Below the pieces are notes generated by a model, which saw nothing but the letters and a program-made list of their open reading frames with translations, was not told the origin of the DNA and did not search any database. Both the position numbers and the translations under genes were made by a program. Positions 55,625 through 64,000 of a DNA stretch of 64,000 nucleotides are shown one piece after another. The stretch is taken from NCBI GenBank assembly GCA_030770545.1, contig CM061109.1, forward strand, positions 3,968,001 to 4,032,000, read 5' to 3'. The number at the start of each line of letters is the position of its first letter. Within the stretch, counting starts at the first letter, position 1. The DNA is from Macropodus opercularis. Taxonomy: Eukaryota; Chordata; Actinopteri; Anabantiformes; Osphronemidae.

Positions 55625-57520
55625 TTAACACTAGAAGTCCCAGAGAGCAGCCATTTGGCTTTTCTACCTATAAAACCCGCAGGACAGCCGATGGGCTGGA
55701 AGTCTTTAGGCTAATATCCTTAATCAGCTGTGAACAGTTGCTTTTGTTATGTAAACAATGTGGGGCCATGCTGAACCACTTCAAGGAAACTTGTGTTTCA
55801 CTTCATCTTAGGGAGAAATCAACACATGTTTTTTTCCTTTGTTGCTGAGGTTTATTGATAAAAATAGTACAAAATAAAAAAAGAAACCAACCATTTGTAC
55901 ACATATTTACAAATAATATTAAAAAGTGAGTGAGTACATTCCAGCAATCACTCACAATCCTGGCACTGCCATTGTATCTCCCGTCTGCATTTACCACATG
56001 TGTATCTGTAGTAGTGAACACATCGCACAGTGGCATGATTGTTCTTGCCTTGGTGTTTGACCTGACACATGGCTCTTTTTCCAGGGCTAGGTGTGGAGGG
56101 TTGTGTCCGAAGCAATTGTTCTTTTCTTGCCTTCTTCGCACACATATGAGAGTTAGCCAACTCTCTTGCAAGCTCCACCAGGAAGTCCACCCGTCTTTCC
56201 TGCATTCAGGTGCCTGCTTGATACAGCACATGTGCATTCAGTGCTGTCATGTCAATCATGTTATAGAACACGGCAACTGGCCAGCGCCGTGTCCCTGTGC
56301 GGACAGTGTACTCCCGCACCATCTGGTCCATCACATCCACGCCGCACTTTGTGGTGTTGTAAAGAGTGACAGTGTTTGGCTTCCTTTTGGTGGTATTATC
56401 AGTCTGAATCACGCTGTGCATGCTGCTAAGAATGTAGACGGTCTTCTTCCGTTTGGGCGCATACGCCGTCAGTGTAGCAGCAGTGGTTGAAAACACCTAA
56501 TAAATAAGATAAATAGTTGTTTTCATAGCACTTTTACACACAATGACAAACTTGGCGGTGGTGATACTAAAAATTAGAAACACTTAAACATAGAACCACA
56601 AAAGACGTGCAACATACCTGAGTGGTGAATTCATTGCGATCTGTGTGTCTAGCGAATTGAGGGATTTCCCGGCGAATCTTGTTGACTGTGCCGAGGATGG
56701 TGGTTTTCCGGCTAAGAAGTTTATGCGCAAGTGACAGCGATGTGAAGAAAATTGTCCGTGGTAACCACTGGGACGACTAGGGTCCTTGCCAAGATATGGG
56801 AGGACATTACAAATGTACTTGGATTTTAGGTCGCAAGCCACCCAAAACTTGATCCCAGGTTTGGTCAGGTTTAGTTGCAATATACTGCAAGTTCATCAAC
56901 GGTGATATGTAGACCAGGGTTGTTGGATGTGATGCAATTGGTGACAAATGATCCCCACACACTGGAAATGGCAGCAAACTTATCAGTCTTTGTTCGATCA
57001 CCCTGGGTGGACCTGTCATCAAAGCGTAGGTGTCGCATGATGTCTTGGAAGCGGTTTTGCGGCATTGTTCCAATGATATTTGGGTTTCCCAGGTTTGCTA
57101 ACCAGCAGTCACGTAGTGATGGAACCTTGGTAAGCCCCCGCAAGATGACAATTGCAATAAATGCCATTAGTTCAGGGAGGGCCATGAACCAATGAACATG
57201 CTCCGTTTCCTGTGCATGTTGAATAGTCCATTCTTGAATGCTATGAAGCATGTCAAGAGTGATGAAACACAGGAAGCTCTGAAGGCGACTCGAGATACTT
57301 TTTCTTAGCCGGTCAATCAAGTTCTCTGCTTTTAGCAGCAATCCCTCCCCCACACATACAAACAAGCCACCAGCAACCATTCACACACACACCCCCAACC
57401 CCCCTGCAGATTGCTCAGGTAATGACCATATTTACACATGAATTGATGCTAATGGTAGCCAAAAGACTAGCCACTTAGCATCCACTTGGCTAAAGGAGGG
57501 TTACAAATCTCTGGGACTTT
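55625..57520 (-). mobile_element. Degenerate piggyBac-family DNA transposon
   Basis: The left end is TTAA (55625-55628) followed by CACTAGAAGTCCCAGAGA. At the right end the inverted motif TCTCTGGGACTT is at about 57508-57519, a 12-bp match. TTAA is the piggyBac target. The right-hand TTAA is not adjacent, and a teleost interspersed repeat begins there, so the right terminus has been cut or overwritten. Transposase remnants fill the interior on the minus strand. Confidence 0.75.
55948..57380 (-). pseudogene. piggyBac transposase (PGBD-like), broken
   Basis: A DDE/D-type cut-and-paste transposase. Pieces on the minus strand: 56871-57380 with FQDIMRHLRFDDRS, KTDKFAAISSVW and HITVDE (first catalytic Asp); 56584-56880 with KFWVACDLKSKYICNVLPYL; 56206-56496 with CGVDVMDQM (third Asp); 55948-56237 with a C-terminal cysteine-rich segment ending CRREIQWQCQDC, the zinc finger that binds the element ends. 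At least three frame changes, and a deletion of about a hundred bases near 56775 before the second Asp region (TTDNF-like, near 56750). Not functional. It resembles fish PGBD4-like transposases. Confidence 0.88.
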
Positions 57521-58291
57521 TCCTCTACACTGTTGCTATTAAAATGTACAATTTATTGATTGGCTACAATTAAAAGCTTGTTCTATGTGGGATTTGTTGG
57601 GTCTAGTTGTGTAAGGTCTCAAATCTTACTTGTAAAGTGCCTTGAGATAACTGATGTAGTGGATTGGTGCTATATAAATAAAGTTGATTTGAATTGAATT
57701 GAAAATTTAATCTATTTTTATTTCACTTTTTATCCTTTATCCTTTCCTCTACATGATCCTGGATGAGAATCCTCTGTGTCCCGATCAGTCCTGCGCCTGG
57801 ACTGTTACTGCAGCTTTAACCTGAGAGCAGATAGCTGAGAAAAGATAGATAACAAAAACACCACATTCAGTCTGGAACAGCTGAACCTGTCACCAATAAC
57901 AACCAGCTCCTCCTTTCCTTGGGTTTAAGATTGAGCTAAGATGGTAAATTATTATTACATTATATAACATCAACGAAAAACATCAGACATTTCTCATGGT
58001 CAGTCTGTCAAACCTTGTTTCAGTCAGTTAGTCGGGTCTTTATGTCATGAGCTCAGGTTTTATTGTGTACGTGAGCTGGGAGGGAGACCTCCTGCTCAGA
58101 ATGAACTGCAGTTTGGCTACTTGTCCTGCTGAAGGAATCAGCAGTGTCGCTTAGGGAGCCCCCTCCTCCATGATGGTAGACGCTGGTTCCATGTGTTCAC
58201 TTAAGTGTAAACTAATGATCTGATTTTCATGGGATCTCTTATCCATTAGTTACCATTAGTCACTAAAGCAAAGCTTCATGCAATGTTAAAC

Positions 58292-58294
<3 letters not shown>
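57521..58294 (-). repeat. Inverted copy of the A1 left flank
   Basis: 57521-57840 is the reverse complement of about 19490-19770 (teleost interspersed repeat and the neighbouring 'GGATGAGAATCCTCTGTGTCC'), and 58180-58294 that of about 19236-19370. Between them, 57841-58180 is extra sequence not present next to A1. Confidence 0.78.

Positions 58295-58352
<58 letters not shown>
58295..58352. repeat. (CA)n microsatellite, about 29 units
   Basis: Uninterrupted CA run; inverted partner of 19202-19235 but nearly twice as long. Confidence 0.96.
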
Positions 58353-58356
<4 letters not shown>

Positions 58357-58854
58357 CTGTCACACACACTTTCATAGCACTACCTTATTTGTGTTTTATT
58401 GTAACTTCCTGATCTGATATGGTATCTGCTCACTAGACAAAATATTTTCCCAGGCTTCTCGCAGTCACGGTCACTATTTTCCATTTTTCAATCATTCTAT
58501 GTAATACTGTTATCTTTAACACAGTCACTCTGCCACCTCTGTTGTTGCTGATAACCTTGCTGAACACTCAGTAGCTGGGTTTGTTGACAGTTTCAGTGGT
58601 TCATATGTTTGCAGATTTTGTGTTGGAGAGCGGCCCCATATCAGGACAGGGGCATTCCCTGGTAGATCAAAACAGCAACACCAGTTGGATGTTGAAGCAG
58701 CCTTGGCAAGTAGTACCCATAGCCATGGAGTTAAAGGCAGTGTGCAATTCCTCAAAGGTTGAATCAGGCATGGCAGTTGTTAATGACACTCAAAGATGCT
58801 GTTGAGTTGGTTATGTCACCCATCCACACTGATGAAAGCATAGGTCACCTAGAT
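58353..58854. other. Unassigned sequence upstream of SAMD3-like copy 2
   Basis: No confident frame. Plus-strand sequence 58620-58800 could be an earlier, strongly decayed part of the same pseudogene, but I cannot align it. Confidence 0.35.
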
Positions 58855-61722
58855 AGGTCCACACACATTTAACATTGTTTTCCCAGAAGGGAAATTGATT
58901 CCCAAGCATCATTTTGTCGAGCATTACCCGCAGTTCATTAAAGCATTTGGCCCACTAGTGTTCTTATGGACAATGAGGTTTGAAGCCAAGCACCACTTCT
59001 TTAAGAAGAGTCAAGAATTCCATTAGAGGTTGTAAATAAGAACATTCAAGAATTTGTATTGCAGAAATGTCCTGGAGAGACAGTTGTTCATTTGACAAAT
59101 AAGGCTGAATATCAGGGGACCTGTTACAGCATTGGCATGATGTTGATATATGGCTCCACTGGTGGGTTGCCCGACTTTGCTGAAATACTGCAAATCACCA
59201 TTGTTCATGACAACTTGGTGTTTGTAGACAGATTGCAAAGTGCATGGTACTGTGAGCATCTTAGATGCTTCAAGTTGGAGGACACTGGCACAGTCACAAC
59301 TCACTGACATAAAGCCACTGTCTGCCTATTCAACGGAAGGCTGTCGAATGGTTTCTCTGAAACACCACATCTACTTGACAAACTAGGTAAAGAATCAATT
59401 CACAATCATCTTGTGAATTGTTGTTGTGTGACACGTGCAAACAGAACCTTCTGTCATTACACTGACTCCCATGAATGAGGCTGCGTGTTCCTCTCCTGCG
59501 TCAGTGGCTCAGACTTTCCAGGATGACAGTTCCTCAGTCACTTCATCTGACACTTGTTGTTGTTGTTCCACAGGTTCACTTCATCTCATTCAGCCCCCAG
59601 AGTATCGATCCCACCCCTGGCCACATAATTTTGCGATACCCACTTTTTCATTTGATGTTGAAATCCTCCTTCAAGAAGGAAATAAGGTTTATGAATGTGA
59701 TGGCTCACTTCTTCAGAATCCAAGCTTGAACTCATGACTCATACTTGAGAAACTTGCTGAAGTAATATTCAACTACACTGCTTGTCCCACCGGACTTCAA
59801 ATACAGGCAGTTACAGAAGCTTTGATTAAAAAACATCCCTTCCTAAAAGAGCCTGGATCCTCAGTTTCAAGCATGTATGGGTGGCAGCAACGTCTTAAAT
59901 AAAAGACGGCTAATTACCGCTTTAAAATGAGAAGACGTGATGTACCTTGTCCTGAGCTTGACATAAACTCCTTGAAAAGGAAAACTCCTGGTGAAAAAAA
60001 CCTGCACAAAATTGCAAGAGGCCAAAAAGAGCAGAAGTGAACTATCTACCTCCACATCCAAGTGGAGAAACAGCTGAGAGTCTGGAAATGGAGAGACATG
60101 ACCTTCTTAATGAGGTTAAGAAGAAGAACAACACAAAGGTGATTCAAGAGAAAATGTCAAAGACATTCTCTTATAGAAGGTTCAAAGTCGTAAGTGGAAG
60201 TCCAGCTGCTGATGACTTCAAAGAGAGGTGGCCTGCTTTGTTTTGTGAAAGTGGGGTAGGTGAATCCTTAAAATTATAAAAATATTATGTGCTTTCGTGA
60301 GAACTAACATTATTTGATATTACAGTACAGTATATACAGTAAAGCACATTCCTGTTAAAGTCAGTTAAGTTAAAGCCAAATTAATAATCTTTATTTGGAG
60401 TTGATGATTGTAAATAGTTTATATCCATGTCATAAATTGTAATTTAGCTCTAGACCATTAGCCCATTTTCTAAAGTTGTACATTCTGTTTTTTCAGGAGA
60501 ATAACCACAATATCTCTGGAGCAGACCTTCATGTACAACCTAGATAAGTATACACCAAAACTTACTGCCCTGATGAAAGCCAAGGGAGGTGTTTTGGGAC
60601 CAAGTTGAGGCCCTTCTTGGACAGGCTGAGTGGGGTATGTCCTGAATGTGGTAGCTTCTGTCTGTCTCTATATATTCCATTTTTCTATTTGCTTGAATTG
60701 CTGCTCTGTTTGATTTTGAATTTTCTTCTGTATGAGTAATGATCCACTGTGGTTCTTTCAACAGATGCAAAGCAGTCAGATGAGACGGGACGCTGTTATC
60801 CGCAGCCTTATATTATATCTTGGTGAGAAAGAAGAGGAGCTTTTTGAAGATTGCACGGTAATGCATGAAAATGTTCCTGTTCTTTTCCCCTCATTCGTTT
60901 GGATCGTCTGCCAGGGTCCAGTCCTGCTCCGTGATCAACACAACCAGGAGCAAGTAACCAAATCATCCGGTCCCTGAAACAAAACGAGCCACATTGTTTA
61001 CTCGAAATGAGGACGATCCTCCTCATTTCTTCTTTACTGATATTTACTGGTATTTACTGGTATTTACCACTGCTTCAGATTCAACCATTTGCACACACAA
61101 ACACTCACAATCAGGTTAGGTTGACACACCGGGGGGCATCTTGGAGATTCAATGTCTGGCCCAATGACACTTTCATTGTAATCTGGATTTATCAAGTCGT
61201 AGATTTTCCTTGGCTACATTAAACTGGCAAGAGGCACAGTCTGTAGCTGAGAGCAACATTAAATCCACATTTTTGCAAGGGCTACAGTTTGTGTTGTGGA
61301 TCTAGCTTGTCCCATGATTTAAGACTGATTCACTGGTAATGTACAGGTGTTTTCCTTGTTCATTATGCATTATCAACTAAGTTACTTAGCAATATAAGAC
61401 TTAATTTGTGGTATTTTGTATGCAGGAGGACAGACGCAGCGATGCCTCTCACCACATCCTTAGGATCCTGGTCGTCCATAGAGGAGATGGAGAGGATCCA
61501 GTGGACGTATCAATAATTCTGGAAGGCAAGGAGATGCTTACAGGATGCAGCAGCACTGCTACAGCTTGTTCACTACTTATGGGGCTGATTTATACCCTCA
61601 ACCTTGCCTACCCCCCTGTACTGCGTTATACCTTTGAGGTGTTTCAGAAACTTTTTCTGGAACTGGACATGATTAAACTTTCTCCAAAAGTACAAGCTCT
61701 TAAGCTTAAGCTGTTAACTTAA
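58855..61722 (+). pseudogene. SAMD3-like teleost family gene, decayed copy 2
   Basis: This copy includes a part lying outside the window for copy 1. At 58903-59010 a segment with HYPQFIKAFGPLVFLWTMRFEAKH fits the 'H-Y-P..i..fGP...WTMRFEaKH..FK' block found upstream in the fish family; stops follow in it (after KKSQEFH). Then come 59580-60280 (DVE block to W-x-ALF; here WPALF is kept where copy 1 has WSALF), exon 60497-60634, exon 60765-60857 and last exon 61426-61722, all with splice signals like copy 1. It shares the in-frame TAA of the large exon with copy 1, so the gene was dead before the duplication. It lacks the intronic solo LTR. Confidence 0.75.
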
Positions 61723-61723
61723 A

Positions 61724-61755
61724 TGACAGTACTGAACTGTTCAACAGTACTGTCA
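61724..61755 (+). other. Perfect stem-loop after stop codon, D2 copy
   Basis: Identical to 2909-2940: 11-bp stem and 10-base loop. Confidence 0.8.
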
Positions 61756-62638
61756 ACGTTTGTCTTTTAGGTGAATTTTAGTTTCTGTGATTGATGTTTG
61801 TGGCCATGCTAACATTTTATCTGTAACTGTTAATGCTTTTAAGGTAAGGCTATTCTAGATCAAAACTTTGAATAGTGGTGGTAATGGTGGCTGGATTTAG
61901 CTTAACATGAACTTTTATTTTGTACATTTGTGGCATTTCTTTCTGTTTTATTATTTTATTTTGACATGCAAAATTAGCCTTAGCCTCTGTTATTTTGCAT
62001 CACAGAACAGTAAAACACTCAGGGTAGATTTAAGTTATTCTTCATTTTAGAATAAAGCAAATTAAAACTTGCTTTGGTGACAGATGGCAAAGGGCTACTG
62101 AAAATCTTTGTATCTGTGTCTTGAAATGAACCGTGTTTAGAAAATACAATGTTTAATTATATTCTATTTTGTGATTTGTGATCAATGTTTATGAAAAAAT
62201 AAAGATTGATTTTGCAATGTAGTACATTTGGTAACATTTACATAACTATAGTGAGTAAAACAACATCATACAAGTAAATAAATTTAACAGTCAATTAAAA
62301 AACAATATAATAAAATGTACTCAACTATTAGAACAAGATTTACTTAATATTTTCTTGCTCATGAGGAGCCTGTGGAAAAAAATAAGTGATTTTAATAAAA
62401 GTAAATCATTACTTAAGTAAAATTAGGTAATATTTAATTTGCCTTTTCAATTGTGTTAAGATTAGTAGCAAGTACATTTAACTTTATTCTGGCAGGTAAG
62501 CTGTACTTAATATTTTGGCAGTAAAATGTACTTACAAAGCATAAGCGCACATTGTTACGAGGATTTAATCAAGTAAATCCTACAAATTAGTAAATTTTAT
62601 TTTAGTGTATAATCTGACAATGCTGTCTCTTCAAACAG

Positions 62639-62932
62639 TTCCAGTGGCACAAGACCAGGTTGTATGGCCAACGTTCTCACAAGTTTTTAACTATACAAGG
62701 ACCCCCTGCTAACTGCCATTCAATATTCCAGCTAGAAACACGACACTGTCCCTGTTTAGATCCACTCATCAGCCTCGCACAAGCTTTTGCCAAATACACA
62801 GCCATAGATGATGAGACGAGACAATTATTGCAAATATTCCCACCATACACGGTATCATATACAATCACATGCATATGGACATTCCCAACATCAGCAGGAC
62901 ACTTATTCATCCTGTGTGGACTGGTTTTGTGA
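62639..62932 (+). other. Unassigned exon-like open frame, D2 copy
   Basis: Copy of 4451-4744, same peptide, after the same acceptor-like CAAACAG. Unrecognised. Confidence 0.3.
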
Positions 62933-63185
62933 TAATATGCAACCTGCATCACTTCCTCTGAATACTACTCAAGCAGATCCAGTTGAAGCCCCACTCAATG
63001 ATGCAAACATCACACATTCTGACACATAAAACACCTCAACATTCTCTGGGCCACTCAGGTCTGAACTCCTGACGTGGCCAAACCTAATTTTGAACAAGAA
63101 ACAAGCCCCTAACTTACTTAGTTGAGACACTTTGCCCGCATCAGAGGCTTATGTTGAGCCTTTTGCGTCCAGCTGCAGGTGGTGG

Positions 63186-63217
63186 TTGCTCCTTCCATTT
63201 TAAAATGGAAGGAGCAA
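63186..63217. repeat. 32-bp perfect palindrome, D2 copy
   Basis: Identical to 4998-5029 and again overlaps the gag ATG (63205). Confidence 0.9.
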
Positions 63218-63711
63218 AGAAATGTCAGCTCAAAAGTGAAGAAAATGACACAAAGCCAACAGGACTAGAAACAGACACGCAGCCGCCACCACATGTTTAC
63301 ATGTAGCAACGTGAACAGTTTACACTGTTGTCAGATAGAGAACTAGCAGGTCACGTTCACGGAGCTTTCACCCTTGAGATGCAGAAGAACACGACAGATA
63401 GAGCACACACAGGAATGATGATACTCCCCAGTGCCCACAAACCCGCAGTTAGGGAAAGGACCAAAGAGCAGACAAGAAATATAACTCCAGGATATCCAGA
63501 TTTATCACTAGGAGATAAGGTACAAAGATGAGCAGACATTACAATGTACAGATCTGAGAGGAGAGAAACAGATTGTGTATGAGCAGCACTGAGCTATATG
63601 GCTCCACTGCTGAGTAAAGCAGCCCAACAGCAGCACAGATATGTGCCGTGGAATTTCATGGATATGACAGGACTGGTGAACCGTCTTCCAGCTTTAGCTG
63701 ATGGAGCTGAC
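63205..63711 (+). pseudogene. ERV-A gag remnant, D2 copy
   Basis: Same frame and same stop codons as 5017-5523, so the nonsense changes predate the duplication. The W.FMDMTGLVNRLP block is retained. Pol continues beyond the window edge by inference from D1. Confidence 0.6.
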
Positions 63712-64000
63712 TAGGAGAACCGAGAAAGCTCAAGAACCAACTCTTTCTTTCTACTGCACCATGATGCGTGATGGCGATCAGAGTCCACGGACTAGGAACA
63801 TCAAGGATGGATTCAAGTTCCAGGCTCAGCACCACACGTCGCTCTCATCATAGGGTTAAGAGATGCAACAGAAAGAATACAACCTACCACACGTGGATTA
63901 ATGGACCAAGGGAGTAATGATCAAAACTAGGAGTATGTGCAACACCCCAATCTTTCCAAAGAAAACCAAACATCAATGACTATAAGTTAGATCAACACTC

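Larger units (their letters stand above)
59353..64000. repeat. Segmental duplication, copy D2
   Basis: Direct copy of 1-5813; continues past the window end. It lacks the solo LTR and the L2 fragment, thereby giving both empty sites. AT-rich spacer 61756-62638 carries no gene. Confidence 0.95.

Noticed and set aside
55930..56490. 186-codon plus-strand frame
   Set aside because: Antisense to the piggyBac transposase C-terminal half, which has clear family motifs.

Overview
The window looks like repeat-rich, gene-poor chromosomal DNA of a teleost fish. The evidence is fish-type endogenous retroviruses, a Ty3/gypsy element, an L2-clade LINE tail, a piggyBac relative, the common teleost 'TTTATTTATATAGC' interspersed repeat, and two decayed copies of an intron-containing gene family that I know only from fish (the SAMD3-like family). 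I find no intact host gene. Almost every coding signal belongs to a mobile element or a pseudogene.

Layout. (1) 1-5813 and 59353-64000 are two direct copies, D1 and D2, of one segment. Each carries a decayed SAMD3-like gene, an unassigned exon-like frame and the gag remnant of a retrovirus (ERV-A, whose pol continues to about 7260 in D1). D1 alone has gained a solo LTR (1606-2125) and an L2 fragment (3774-4395). (2) 7261-10239 is largely unassigned. (3) 10240-11035 is an inverted copy of sequence split between 52715-53367 and 55376-55622. (4) 11102-18962 is a complete minus-strand Ty3/gypsy element with nearly identical LTRs, but its pol frame is broken three times. (5) 19373-33210 (A1) and 41092-53335 (A2) are two direct copies of a 12-14 kb block built around a tandem array with a 1594-bp period: seven units in A1, six in A2. 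The blocks differ in length by 1594 bp, exactly one unit. (6) 33211-40976 between the blocks is a defective gamma/epsilon-like provirus (ERV-B) without matching target duplications. (7) 53336-59352 holds unassigned sequence, a broken piggyBac transposase (55625-57520) and an inverted copy of the A1 left flank (57521-58294).

How the parts relate. The elements do not form a pathway; the window is best read as a history of duplication and insertion. D1/D2 arose before the solo LTR and L2 insertions in D1. A1/A2 arose recently enough that their flanks are almost base-identical, and ERV-B sits exactly at the join. The one region that resembles host regulatory DNA is duplicated in A1 and A2: paired promoter-like segments with a perfect CRE (TGACGTCA), an E-box palindrome (TCACGTGA), an ATGGCGGC start/YY1-like site and outward-facing splice donors. 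It lies at the end of the satellite-like array, so transcripts leaving on the minus strand would run into the array.

Limits. Family assignments rest on reading the translated sequence, without database searches. Identity levels are by eye. Boundaries of diverged repeats are approximate to tens of bases.
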